A stretch of 64,000 nt of DNA from Podocnemis expansa (taxonomy: Eukaryota > Chordata > Testudines > Podocnemididae), in the NCBI GenBank assembly GCA_007922195.1, contig ML682059.1, positions 8,701,748 to 8,765,747 of the forward strand, written 5' to 3'. Position numbers and translations under genes: made by a program. Below, piece after piece: positions 1 to 10,689 of the stretch (positions within the stretch are counted from its first letter, which is position 1; each line of letters opens with the position of its first letter). The notes beneath the pieces were generated by a model. That model was not told the DNA's origin, searched no databases, and saw nothing but the letters and a program-made list of their open reading frames with translations.

Positions 1-3000
1 AGGCTTCTCTTGCCTGCTGCATGGAATGATTCGCCCTTATGAAGCATTCAGTTTATTTCCATCAAAACCATTTGCTGCTAGTCAGTGAACTACCAATTCA
101 CCTCACAAATCGTAATCACCTTTCCTGACAGTTTCAATTAAAAAACAAAACTACAAAATCCAGATCTCTGTATATGTGGCATGTATTTAGAGAAAATTCA
201 GTCTGAAAATTAATATTGTTCTGGGACAATAGCTTATATTTTTATTGCAGCCCTAGGAAATCAAGCATTTTATTACTAATAGTAGTTGAACAGCAGTTTT
301 TTATATAAAATGTAATTCATACAATATGCATCTGTTACAATATTTTCTATAGCTAGGAGTGAATACATTCTAACTTAATTATCTGTATACTGAAAAGTTA
401 ATGTTTTGGGAATTTTTTAAACATTCAGCTGTGAGCTCCATGCAGGGCTGACAACTAACAGGCAACAAACACAGCGCCTACACAAACTGTGTTGTCCTAA
501 TTGCATCAACCTAAGTGCAGCTGTTAGGCTACTGTAGTGAGCAATTGACAGAATTAGGTCAGTGTAAGCTGCCTTACAGCGACTTAACTCTGCTGTGTAG
601 AACAAGCCTAAATCATGATAAAAGTCAGTACTATTCCAGCTTTTCTATGTCATTGAGAAGGCAAGGTGGCTATGCAAGTCTGCTGGCTCCTGATCTAAAG
701 CTATTGTGTTATGCCTCCTGCAATGAACAGCTCAAAATTGACACTCTCTACCATATAAAGTCCAGCTTGTCAAAAGTCCTACTCACATGTCTTGGGGCTA
801 AAAACACAGTTCAGAATTTACATAATCTAACCAAATAGACTTGTACTTTTACTTCTTATCTAGCAACTGTTTTGATGTACAACTCATTGCACCATAATCA
901 AATGGAGAATTCAAAAGGCCAGGAGAATTGCAATAATGCCAACTATGGAAAATTCTGATCTAGTTTTAACAAGTAATTTTTAGAAAGGTTTCTTTCAACC
1001 TCATTTAGTTTATGCAGATTAAAGGTAATCAGCACAACATAGGTACTTTTCAACTGTTCTAACACAAAAGATTTCAAAGTTGTAGTTGTATTTGTAGCTT
1101 ACATTGTAATTATGGGTACAGCTACATTAGAGAGTTCACAGCCACTGTAAACTCGAATGTAGCACTCTAAGCTGACAGGCAAGAGCTCTCCTTGTTGGCC
1201 TCACTACTCCAGTTCCCACAAGTGAGAAAGAAGATTTTCGGCTGACATATGCTGTCCACACTGTTGCTTAAGTCAGTGTAACTTATTCTGCTCAGGGGCA
1301 TAGTTTATTCACACCTCTGAGACACATAAGCTATGCCAACCTAAACTGTAGCATAGAGATAGCCTGTCAGGTCAAGACTTCTAAAAGTCCAGAAACATGA
1401 AAAGTATTTTTTGTAGCACTGGACTGCTTCAGCTTAAAATATGTCACTAAGTGATGTGAACTTGATCCCTACCAGGACCAAAACAGCAGAAAGTCATGGC
1501 CGGATGTATGAGCATTGGTATGTTTGGCTTTATGTCTTCACGCATTACGAAAAGCACATATCTTGAAGTGGCTTTTTCTATTAAATGTATCTGCTCATCC
1601 TTCTTACCCCAAATCCATTTCATAAAATGTAATTTGTTTGTAATGTATTCTGCTATGAGAAGTAGCTCCTAACAATGAAAGATCTAAAACATTATATACA
1701 CCTTTTCTCTATTATCCTAAAATTACAAGTAACAGTTTGGAGAATTATGAATATTTAAATTTCATTAGTTCCATTCAAGCCCCTGAAGACTCTTCCACAC
1801 TTTGTCAATGAAGATATCACAGGTGATTTGTGGGAAGTTGTCCATTTTTGGATAGAATTTGTTTTCAGAGTTTAAAAGCAATGAAAACAAGCAATCAAGA
1901 ACTGGATGATTACTACTACTGCCTTCAGGTGACTAGCACAGTCTTCCTTGTGAAAAACTTTTCAGTTTTGATTTACAAGGTATGCTTTTTCAGAAGTAAG
2001 CACCTTTGCTACAAGAAATATGTGGGAGGAAAATGCACCAAAACTTAAAACGTTCCATTCAAATCACAAAAAGCTGTTTTTGAGCTCTACCTCCACTTTT
2101 ACTTTTTGTGAAGAACACTTTCTGATTAGTTAGCAGAAAATTAAATGGCATTCAAACCCTTTATTTTGTTAACCTAGTTTCACCTCTCCCACAAAAAGCA
2201 CAATCAGCTATATAAGTTTCACTGTACTTCCATTCCTCAGGCCAACAGAAAACAAAAAGGAAAAAAAAAGAAGTAGCTTTAGAAAATGCAAAAGAGTTTT
2301 GCAACTAAAACCTGCGTGCTTTTTTTTTTTTTTTTTTAATTCCTTAAAACCAGAAGTTATGACAACATTTGTTTTAACTCCATTTGTGGGGTTTTTTGCC
2401 ATGATGCCCCAGGCACCCCTTCTAGTGAGCTATAACACAGCTATGACAACAGAAAGATCCAATCAGAATGCAGCTTCGGACAGATAGGATAGGATCCCCT
2501 CTTCAGAAAGGCTTTAATCACTGTCAACCAACTATATCATGAATGACAGTAAAAGCCTGTTACACAGTACCAGATGAACGTACAACTTGAAAAGTTCAGA
2601 GGATGCATATTACTTTGACAACAGTAATAAAAAACGAGGTAGAAAAACAAGGAGGACGCAAAAACAAAACATTCAGAATGACGACGGGCCCATGGTTTAT
2701 AAATTACACATGTTTGTTTTAAGTTAAATATTGGATTCCAATTCCCCCTGTGCTCTAAAATACTATTTGTCATTTGGTTTGTTCATTAACTTGGAAGTTT
2801 GTCCCTTTACGCTCCATTAGACTGTTATAGGAAAAATGTCAAGTCACAGCTTAAACTTCCCACTTTTTTAAGTTTTTGACACCTGTATGAAAGCATCATT
2901 ACAGGAGGCAGAAATCTCAAGTGCAGTTTTCTTCTACATATCTGAAAGGGAGGGAATTGCTAATGCTCAGATTTACAACCCTTTATTTGCACAGCATGTG

Positions 3001-3367
3001 CATTTCTGGACATGCAGTCTGACCCTCATTCACTGCTACTCCCAACCAACTGTCCATAAACATTTAACTTTGGGGTACACAACTATCACAATGCTGTGCA
3101 GTTAAAGCAGTTTCAGTGGCCAAGGGGTCCCATTCCCATGAAATACTGTCAAACATCTTAGCATGTTTTCCATCCATGCCCATTTTCACAGGGCTCAAGC
3201 CTTGCCAGACGAAAGGGAGTGAGAGCAGCCCAGGATCTGGGCACATACCAGGCCTACCCAGCAAAGCTATTTTGGCTTGGGTGTCTTACTCTGATGCATC
3301 TGCTAAGGAGCCTCACGCATTGCTGCTAGGCCTTGACAAGCACAGAAGCTGGAACTGAGGTTGGCAA
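1..3367. other. AT-rich sequence with no recognisable gene
   Basis: I find no exon with a convincing protein match and splice borders here. There is a T-run near 2322-2338. Short open frames on both strands have neither family motifs nor codon structure. If the minus-strand gene suggested by the island at 4.4-5.1 kb is real, this stretch would lie in its first intron. The first 40 bases could hold the edge of an exon on the minus strand, but this cannot be tested from the window. Confidence 0.4.
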
Positions 3368-3658
3368 TAGGGTTACCAGATGTCAGGCAAAAGGAGAATA
3401 TGTCTTCCTTTTTATCTCCACATCTTCCATCTGCAAAGCATTTTAAAATACATGATTTTGTCTCACTTTTTACTTACAGGGGTTTAAAGTATGCTGGAAT
3501 GCCACAGAATACCTTATTTTTAGGGTAAAGCATTCCAGGGCCCCCTAAAAACAGAAAAATATTACATCAATAACTACATTTTCTCCATGTGTCCTCCTAT
3601 GTCCTCCTTTTTGTACTTCCCTGTCCTCCTCTCCAGGCTTTGGTATCTGGTAGCCCTA
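3368..3658. repeat. hAT-like MITE, terminal TAGGGTTACCAGAT family, copy 1
   Basis: The element begins TAGGGTTACCAGAT and ends with the inverted relative ATCTGGTAGCCCTA. Its interior carries the family's 'GTCCTCCTTTTTG' and 'CCTTATTTTTAGGG' blocks, which recur at 3790-4069, 4078-4352 and 53965-54247. Flanking target duplication is not clear for this copy. It is too short and non-coding to be autonomous. Confidence 0.6.
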
Positions 3659-3789
3659 GCTGGGGGGAGCTGGCTTGAAGCAGTTTCCAGCATACAAAGC
3701 GTTTATAATTTGGTTAAATGAGGCCCAGAGCTCCAGGCTTCCCCCCACGATGGGGCTTCAGGGTCCGCCACCACTGCAGGCTCCAGGAG

Positions 3790-4069
3790 TAGGGTTACCA
3801 GATATCAGGCAAAAGGGGAACACGACCTCCTTTTTACCTTCCCACCCTCCATCCAGAAGACCTTTTAAAAATACATGATTTTGTCTAGCTTTTTACCAAC
3901 AGGGGTTTAAAGTATGTTGGAAAGCCCCAGAACACCTTATTTGTAGGGGGAACCGTTCCACTGCCCCTTAAAAACAGAAAAATATCACATTTTCTCCATG
4001 CCTCCTCCAATGTCCTCCTTTTTGAGCTTCTCTGTCCTCCCTCCCATGCTTTGGCACCTGCTAACCCCA
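3790..4069. repeat. hAT-like MITE, TAGGGTTACC family, copy 2
   Basis: Same family and same orientation as 3368-3658. It is flanked by 8-bp direct repeats, TCCAGGAG at 3782-3789 and GCCAGGAG at 4070-4077 (7 of 8 identical), as expected for hAT transposition. The right-hand duplication is shared with the next copy. Confidence 0.6.
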
Positions 4070-4077
4070 GCCAGGAG

Positions 4078-4352
4078 CAGAGTTACCAGCTCCCAAAGCC
4101 TGGAAAGGAGAACAGGGAAACACAAAAAGGAGGACATTGAAGCACGCATGGAGAAAATGTTGTATTCATGTAACATCCTTCTGTTTATAGGGAGCCCTGG
4201 AGCGCTTCCCCCTAAAAATAGGGTGTTTTGGGGCATTCCCTGGACGTAAAAAGCCAGACAAAATCCTGCATTTTTAAAATGCCTGCTGGATGGAGAACAT
4301 GAAGGTAAAAAGGAGGACATGCCCTCCTTTTGCTTGACATCTGCTAACCCCA
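4078..4352. repeat. hAT-like MITE, TAGGGTTACC family, copy 3 (inverted)
   Basis: Same family in the opposite orientation to copy 2, with an identical GCCAGGAG on both sides (4070-4077 and 4353-4360). Together with copy 2 it forms an inverted pair of about 275-bp arms separated by only 8 bp, immediately beside the CpG island. Confidence 0.6.
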
Positions 4353-4585
4353 GCCAGGAGCAAGAAGGCCAGGCGCCCGCTGCTGCCCAGCTGGGAGGGA
4401 GCTGGGGGACTCGAGCTCAGGGACTCTGGCGGCCCGGGGTCCAAGTCGGGTCTGACAGGCGGAAGGAGGGAGCAGGGCGCACGCGCGCCCATCCCCCCAA
4501 GCCTGAGGCAGGGGCGGTTGGCGTTGGCAGTTAGAGGTCACCGCCCCTCCCCCCGCGCCGACGCGAGTCGCGCGCACGTTCTCAC

Positions 4586-4699
4586 CATCCCGGCGGCGCG
4601 CGGCGCCCGCTGCTGAGGCCGGCACAGAAAGGCGGCGCGCGGCGGCTGGAGGCCCCGCGTGCAGCCCAGCCGCCGGAGAGCCCAGACTGAGCGGTACAT
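4586..4699 (-). CDS. Candidate first coding exon, mitochondrial-presequence-like, unidentified gene
   Basis: On the minus strand an ATG at 4699 opens 38 codons that end exactly at ATG|GTGAGA (donor GT at 4585-4584). The translation starts MYRSVWALRRLG, is rich in Arg, Leu and Ala, and has no Asp or Glu. That is the composition of a cleavable mitochondrial targeting peptide and similar to SDHA exon 1 in this window. I do not recognise the gene. In human, PDCD6 follows SDHA in this direction, but this peptide does not match the PDCD6 N-terminus, and no EF-hand exon is visible to the left. GC-rich DNA can stay open by chance, so a non-coding first exon is a real alternative. Confidence 0.35.
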
Positions 4700-5017
4700 G
4701 GCGAGGGGAGCTGGGAAACCGCACTAAGGGGCCGGGGAAAGGGCGGGGGATTGGCAGCCAATTAGTGCCGCGGGGAAGGGAAAGGCCCCGCCTCCCTGGA
4801 GACCAGTCAACCGTCGGCAGCGGGCATCAGAGGCGGGCTCGACTCTGAGGTAGCCAATTGCCGAGCCGCAAAAAGCGACGCAGGGGGCGGGACCGGTTTC
4901 CAGCAATTGTGGTTGGCGCGGAGAGAAGCTGAGCATGCGCATTAGCGACTCCGAAGGCCCTGGCTTTCTGCCCTCAAACGGGCAGCTGTCACGTGTGCAC
5001 GTCACTCAGAGACAGCA

Positions 5018-5122
5018 ATGGTAGGGCGAGGTGAGGTGTTGGCAGCGTCGGCCGGGGCGCCTTGCGCGAGGCGGGGCATTGAGGCCCAGGGGAATGAGGC
5101 TGAGGCTCCTTCATCGCCTCAA
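5018..5122 (+). CDS. Candidate first coding exon on the plus strand, unidentified
   Basis: An ATG at 5018 just downstream of the CACGTG box opens 35 codons ending at CAA|GTAAGG (donor GT at 5123-5124). The translation begins MVGRGEVLAASAG and has no recognised domain. No following exon was identified among the repeats between 5.2 and 22 kb. It may therefore be a long non-coding RNA first exon, or chance openness in GC-rich DNA. Confidence 0.22.
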
Positions 5123-5233
5123 GTAAGGGCGCCTCTACTGTCCCTGCCCCTGCTGAGCGCTGGCGTGGGGCCTATGGGGAGGGAGAGGTGAGGACAGTTG
5201 GGTGAGGCACCGCAGGCGGTTAAGGGTCTGCGT

Positions 5234-5421
5234 CAGGGCTGGGCAAACTTCTGGAACTCAAGAGCCACACACATTGAGAACTCAAGAGCCACACAAGAGC
5301 TACCCTGAGACATAGAGCCGTATGCTTTTACCTCTTAAATTGATTTGCCGATGTTCTGCAAGCCACGCCGTTTCATTTGAGAGCCACATGCGGCTCGGGA
5401 GCCGCAGTTTGGCCACGCCTG
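5234..5421. repeat. hAT-like element, CAGGGCTGGGCAAAC family
   Basis: Ends are CAGGGCTGGGCAAAC and GCAGTTTGGCCACGCCTG, with interior 'AGAGCCACA' blocks typical of this short family; a relative lies at about 50008-50190. Flanks GTCTGCGT and GTCTATGT agree at 6 of 8 bases, consistent with an aged 8-bp duplication. Confidence 0.5.
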
Positions 5422-5552
5422 GTCTATGTAGATTTTTCTACTGACTTTAGGCCCAGCTGAGGCAAAGCGCTTTCGGGCTGGTTACCATTTTGGAGTGAGC
5501 TTCCTTAAATTAGCCATTCTTTGAGGCATTTAGACCTCAAGTCTTTGTCTCT

Positions 5553-6400
5553 TTAGATGTGCTCAGAGGCCTTGCTGGCCAGCGGAAGGACCCAGGGCAT
5601 GGGCCCAGGCCCCACCCCCATACTGTAGGCCACCCCCCCCCGGCCAGGGACAGGGACAGACACTGCTGCGGGTGGCCAGGCCCCAGATCCCCGGCTGGGG
5701 ACGCGGCTGCCAGCGGCTGGGCCCCAGATCTCTGGCCTGATTGGGCTCAATTGAGATCCAGGCCACCGGCACTGGGGTTTGGGGCACGTGTCCCAGGGTG
5801 CCCAGCACCAGCAACGCCTCTGGATGAGCTGCCCTATGGGAAAGGAAAGGAGTTAGTGAATACACTTTCTATGGCTACACTGATGGTGGCAAAATAGCTG
5901 CTGACAGCCTGACGTTCAGGGAGTGCTTAGGAGCAAGTGTGAACATGGTGCTGCACTCCTGGAAGTTGGCATGGGACAGGAGTGTCACTGCCCCCGGGAA
6001 GGACTTGGGGGCACCGGCCCAGGCCCCGCCCCTGCCAGCAGGCCATGCCCCCTGCCAGCAGGCCTTGCCCCCTGGCCAAGAACAGGGCTGGGAGGGACAG
6101 CTTGCAGCCACGAGTGTCTGGGCCCCCGGATCCCCGGCAGGGATGGGCCGGGAGCAGCTTCGGCAGCTGCAGGCGGCTGGGCCCTGGATCCCTGGCTGGG
6201 GATGGGACAGGAGCAGCTGCCACTGCCACAGGCAGCTGGGCCCCAGATTGGGCTGGAGACCAGGAGAGGCGCCCCCCCCCCCCAGACCTGGGGCATTGGC
6301 GCCGGGATTTGGGGCACAGGCCTGGTGTGCCCAGCACAAGCGATGCCCCTGGTGCCAGAAGGAAGGCCTGGCTCTCACGCAACATAAGGGAAAGCCAACC
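5553..6400. repeat. GC-rich repeat with imperfect internal units (part 1)
   Basis: The sequence consists of degenerate units around 'GATCCCCGGCTGGGGATGGG' and 'GGCCAGG', open in almost every frame on both strands. The block 5560-5830 recurs in inverted orientation at about 7145-7470. This looks like the interior of a non-autonomous element or a minisatellite-like repeat. The long overlapping open frames are a by-product of high GC, not genes. Confidence 0.55.
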
Positions 6401-6577
6401 ACAAAGGATTTGCAATTTCCTTTCCTGAGTTTCCCAGCAGCTTAGACAGGCATCAGCACTTATGCCAAGGATTTTACATGCCTTGCATAAATGTTGGTTG
6501 ATTGCCACCAAAAAGTGGCCTAAGTGTAGACTAGGGCTTTGTGCTGTGAAAATGCTGGAGGGCAGGATGGTGTAGGA

Positions 6578-6786
6578 CAGGGGTTTCGAACTCAAATCAC
6601 CACGAGGATGGCATGAGGATTAGTACAGGGCCGCGTACGGACTAGTATGTTAGTTCAAGGACAGCACCACTGAAACCTCTTCATACAAAGATATTGCAAA
6701 TATCGATAATGATAGTGTCATTGCAGGCCACAGGAAACAGCTTTAACGGATGAATGCAGCCCGCGGCCAAGCGTTTGAGACGCCTG
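6578..6786 (-). repeat. hAT-type MITE, CAGGGGTCTCAAAC family (reverse)
   Basis: Ends CAGGGGTTTCGAAC and GTTTGAGACGCCTG bound a roughly 200-bp palindrome-like element. Flanks GTGTAGGA and CTGTAGGA match at 7 of 8 bases. The interior includes the family signatures GGATTAGTAC and CAGCCCGCGGCC. Confidence 0.75.
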
Positions 6787-7144
6787 CTGTAGGAGGAGTG
6801 AGAGACGCTTGTGTGAGGAATCTGAGGTATTTCTTCTTCAGAGCTGAATGAGTGGATATGCTGAAAAAGACTTCATACAGGTCAAGATCAAGGAACAAAG
6901 CTTGATGATCTAATAAAGCAATTATGAAGACCAGAGTCAGACAACAATTTGGGAGCACTGAAGGAGACAAAATGTTTTCTCTGTTAGAATCTGTTTCTTT
7001 CTTGATAGCTACAGAGTCATTTGTGGCTCATAATGTTGGGCAGGAGCACAACTTGAAGGACAGTTGTTGCCATGCTTGCTGCTTGGTTTGGAGTTTGAAC
7101 ATGGAAGACCAGAGAACACAGCACCACGCTGAAGTGTTTTAGAG

Positions 7145-7470
7145 GATGGGGGGCCTCATCTGTCCTATAGTTCAGCCGGGGATGGGGCCGCTGCAGCTGC
7201 GGGCAGCCAGGCCCTGGATCCCCAGCTGAGGATCCGGGGATCGGCTGACCGCTCGCGGCAGCCCCATCCCCGGCTGGGGATTGGGGGCCCAGCGTCCTGC
7301 AGTCCTTTCTGGCCTGGCCCTGCTGCGGCCTAGCCGCCCGTGGCAGCGCGGCCCCGTCTGGCCCTATCCCTGGCCAGGGGGTGGGACCTGCCGGCTGGGG
7401 GCAGGCCTTGGGCCCATGCCCCGGGTCCCTCCCCACCCTAGCGATGCCCCTGGCCACAGGACTCCTTGCT
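7145..7470. repeat. GC-rich repeat (part 2, inverted relative of 5560-5830)
   Basis: Contains 'GGATCCCCAGCTGAGGATCC', 'GGCCAGGGGGTGGGACCTG' and 'GGGCCCATGCCCCGGG', the reverse-complement relatives of blocks near 5590-5660. It ends next to the retroviral remnant at 7493. Confidence 0.5.
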
Positions 7471-7492
7471 TCTTTTGCAGAACTAGATTAAC

Positions 7493-7700
7493 ATGGCTAC
7501 TTCTTTGGAACTTTCCATTTTAAGAAAGCTGCTTCTTGGATTTAATCCAGATATCAAAACAGCAATGATTTCAGCTAATCCAGCATTTAGTTCTTTACAA
7601 TTTATAAAAGAGAAAGTAAAAAATGAAATACATATGAAATTCAAAGAGAAGCCTTCCCTAGCCGCAGGAAAAGATTTGATAAAGTCTCAACAATGACTTT
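7493..7700 (+). pseudogene. Retroviral gag-like fragment
   Basis: A 67-codon open frame carries 'ISANPAFSSLQF', resembling the region between capsid and nucleocapsid in retroviral Gag. It stops at 7694 and is followed by frameshifted, Lys-rich sequence. Assignment rests mainly on its position just upstream of protease and polymerase remnants. Confidence 0.4.
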
Positions 7701-8439
7701 TTCAAACAATGGTCCTCCAGGATAGTAGAATCAGTAAAACAAACAAGGTAGACAAGGGAAGCAAGATAAGGAAGGAAAAAAAACTTACTCTCGTCAAAAG
7801 AGTTTACAAAAAGGATCTGACTTTGTAAGAAATTGGATTTAGGAAATGGTAATAAATGAACGAAAGGAGAAAATTGACGGTTTACCCACTGGAGAATTAC
7901 TTAAGAAGTTAGCTCAACATGAGAGCCGTGTTCATTCATTCACCCACCTTATCCACCAAAACAAAAATAGGGAGGCTGAGCATCCCATGTGTCCCCAGTG
8001 TCAACTAAAGAACATACTGACCCAGTGGCACATTTAGAACAAGATGAATAGGGGAGACCTACAGCATAGGTAGCATTTAATAAGGGAGGATTTGGAGAAA
8101 ATGTGTTAATTGGTTCAGGTGCCATTTTCTCCTTTGTTAGTACTAAGAAAAAGAATTTGTTTGAGCCTCAAGTCGTGACAAGAAAATTACAGGGATTTAA
8201 TGAGACTGAAAGTAAAGTATCATTCAATCCTCTAGTAAATTTTCTGTTAAGGAATAAATGTGGGACAGGATAATTTTGCTTAATAAACTTAAATGATAAT
8301 GGAATATTAGGAATAGACCCACTGAAAAGTTTAAGAATCATAATAGTAAACAAAGTTTTATGGACAGTGCCTTCAGACAGTGTAGGTATTTTATAAGAAA
8401 ACATTGTGATAGAAGATATATAGATTTCCTGCATTGAAA

Positions 8440-8665
8440 GCTACTGAAGAAATGAAGCGGCCTAAAAGGCCAGAGGAAATATTAAAAATAGCACAAAACC
8501 ATAAAGGAGTATGGGTAAAGAATAAGGCAGAATGTGGGAAACTAGATGCAGAAGTTCTATGTACTGGATCTTGTACCCTGCTCCAAAAACAATATAAATA
8601 CCCTAAGGAAGCAGAGGAAAATCTAGCTAAAACCATTCAAGGCCTGTTAGATCAAGGAGCTATAA
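8440..8665 (+). pseudogene. Retroviral reverse transcriptase N-terminal fragment
   Basis: The frame reads 'YKYPKEAEENLAKTIQGLL' followed by a Gln-Gly-Ala segment, the typical start of a retroviral polymerase domain (YPLxxEA..GI..I..LL..G). It is cut by the Harbinger-like element at 8666 and resumes at 9110 with 'NNSAIWPVLKADGKT'. Confidence 0.65.
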
Positions 8666-9109
8666 GGCTATGTCTATACTTAGAATGTTAGTTTGAATTT
8701 AACTTAATTTGAACTAATTAATTTGAACTAATAATGATTAGTTGAAATTCAGTTAATTCAAATTAACATGACCACACTAGAAACTCTAATTCAGACTAGC
8801 ATGTCCATGCATGGGACTTGCTAGTTTGAATTAGCTAGGGGCACTATTGCATAGGGAAAATCAAGCCGTGGCTAATTCAAACTAACAGTTCAAATTAACA
8901 CGGCTACATTGGGTTAATTCAAACTCATTAGTTGGAATTAACTGTTACTTCAAAGCTAAATCAGGTTTTATAACTTCAAAGTTAGCTTTCATCAATTTGA
9001 ACTAAGGTATTCCTTAGTTCAAATTGGTGAAAGCCAGTGTAGCCATGCATTTATTTAATTCAAATTAATCCTCATTAATTTGAATTAAATTGTAAGTGTA
9101 AATATACCC
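8666..9109. repeat. Harbinger-like MITE, GGCTATGTCTACACT termini
   Basis: Begins GGCTATGTCTATACT and ends with the diverged inverse AGTGTAAATATACCC. The interior is made of 'AGTTTGAATTAA' palindromic units. It splits the reverse-transcriptase remnant of the retrovirus. Confidence 0.6.
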
Positions 9110-9430
9110 AAATAGAACAACAAAGTACAAATAATTCAGCTATTTGGCCAGTTCTGAAAGCAGATGGTAAAACCATTGACTTCAAACCACATAATAAAAT
9201 AACCCCAATGACTGCAGCAGTTAGTGGCCAAATATCCTGAAGTAATAGCCTCTATAATAAGAGGAGCCCAATGGTTTGTAGTTTTAAATTTAGTAAATGT
9301 ATTCTTGACTATACCTTTACACCCAGATTCTTGGTATAAATTTACGTTTACCTTTAAAGGGAGACAACATTGGGCGGTCATGTTCCACAGAGTTGTCATG
9401 GCAGTTCTACTATTTGCCATATGCATGTAA
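9110..9430 (+). pseudogene. Retroviral reverse transcriptase palm fragment
   Basis: Motifs visible include 'IWPVLKADGKT', 'GAQWFVVLNLVNVF' (the block that normally carries a catalytic Asp; here LNLVN) and 'YKFTFTFKGRQ'. The sequence breaks down before the YxDD catalytic loop should appear. A connection-like part follows at 9480-9990 ('GHSPDKQKR', 'FSRHFIENY', 'KAFTQLKK'). Confidence 0.65.
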
Positions 9431-10065
9431 TTAAGATGTAGGACAGGACAGGATTTAAGGTTAGTCCAGAGTTCAAATATATCTGAGTCAAATAAATTAT
9501 CTGGAAGTTACTTTAGGCCATGAAGGGCATTCACCAGATAAACAAAAGAGGAGAACTACTGCCGAAGCTACCAGCCCTACATGTGTGTGTGCCCTAAGGT
9601 CATTTTTGGAACTGACTAGTTTTTCTAGGCATTTTATTGAAAATTATGTGGAAAAGGCTTCCCTACTATGTAAATGATTAAGAAAGGATAAGGAATGGGG
9701 TATAGAACAACAAAAAGCTTTTACCCAATTAAAGAAAGTCCTAGCACAGGCCTCAGCCCTAACTTATCCAAAAGTAAGACAACCTTTTTGTGCTTCAACT
9801 AGCCACCGCTGGTACTGGAATAAATGCTCTTCTTAGCCAGGACCATTGTATGAGACTGAGACCAGCGGCTTATGCTTCTAGGAATCTCAGTGGAGTGGAA
9901 CAAGGTTTCACCCTCCTGTAAAACAGAAGCATTAGCATTAGTCTGGGCTTTGTAACATTGGGAATGCAGTAGGCTTATCCACAGTACTGTTAAGGACCTC
10001 ACATTCTCCAATATATTTTGACAGGAAGTATTGTATCAAGTCCTAGATTAACTAAATGGACACTT

Positions 10066-10515
10066 TCCAGGGGGGTAGCTGTGTTAGTTTATGTACAGCA
10101 AAAAAAGCAAGAGTCCTGTGGCAGCTTAGGCTATGTCTACACTAGAAAATTAGTCCAGACTAATTCAAACCCTGTCTATATTAGTCTTTGGCTAGTTCAA
10201 ACTAAAAAAAAAAAATAGTTCAAACTAATCAAAGGTTAGGTCAAATGGTTAGTTCAAGCTAACTACTTAGTTTGAACTTATTTCAGAGTTTAATTTGAAC
10301 TAGCCTGATGGAGATATGCAAGTTCAAACTAAATAAGTTTGAACTAGTGGTTAGTTCGAATTAACCACACTTTTTGAGTTTGAACTAAAAAGTTAGTTCA
10401 GACTAAAAAATGTAAGTCAAAACTAAGGTTTTAGATGTAGATATAGCCTTAAAAACTAACAAATTATGCCCGAAGAAATTTATTCTTCTTTAAAGTACCA
10501 CGGGACTCTGTTTGT
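10066..10515. repeat. SINE-like repeat split by a Harbinger-like MITE
   Basis: 'GTAGCTGTGTTAGTTTATG' and 'GAGTCCTGTGGCA' on the left, and 'AAAACTAACAAATTATGCCC' on the right, are the two halves of a repeat seen intact at 29.7, 52.9 and 59.1 kb. The break falls in its CTTA motif where the MITE at 10129-10448 sits. Confidence 0.55.
10129..10448. repeat. Harbinger-like MITE with TTA target duplication
   Basis: Starts GGCTATGTCTACACT and ends GATGTAGATATAGCC, flanked by TTA at 10126-10128 and 10449-10451. A 3-bp TWA duplication is the hallmark of PIF/Harbinger elements. Interior units are 'AGTTCAAACTAA' and inverses. Confidence 0.6.
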
Positions 10516-10689
10516 AAATGGACACTAGCCTTGCTATATAAAAACAGAGATATGGAGAAAGTATAAGCTTTGTCTCAAATCACATATGGATTCATAACTG
10601 TAGGACAGCATGAGTGTCCTGTGCTATAAAATATTTCCAGAAGGCCTTATATTGTTCAGGGGAGAAGCAGTATTACAAGAAGTAAGAGA

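Larger units (their letters stand above)
4380..5180. promoter_or_regulatory. CpG island, probable bidirectional promoter
   Basis: The composition changes abruptly from AT-rich flanks to GC-rich, CpG-dense sequence. Within it are several CCAAT or ATTGG boxes (4757, 4853 and neighbours), an E-box CACGTG at 4990-4995, and an NRF-1-like half site GCATGCGC at 4933-4940. On each strand an ATG-initiated frame runs outward to a consensus-like GT splice donor (see 4586-4699 and 5018-5122). The arrangement mirrors the SDHA/CCDC127 island at the other end of the window. Transcription itself is inferred. Confidence 0.7.

Noticed and set aside
3064..3358. Processed pseudogene suggested by the open 66-codon minus and 80-codon plus frames
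   Set aside because: Neither frame contains a recognisable protein motif, poly(A) tail or target duplication.
1..4585. PDCD6 exons on the minus strand
   Set aside because: Expected from human gene order, but I found no EF-hand coding segment with splice sites in this stretch. They may lie beyond the left edge.
5559..6595. Many overlapping open frames of 100-222 codons on both strands
   Set aside because: The DNA is GC-rich repeat with imperfect units; frames overlap on all six readings, lack domains, and are Pro/Gly/Ala low-complexity.
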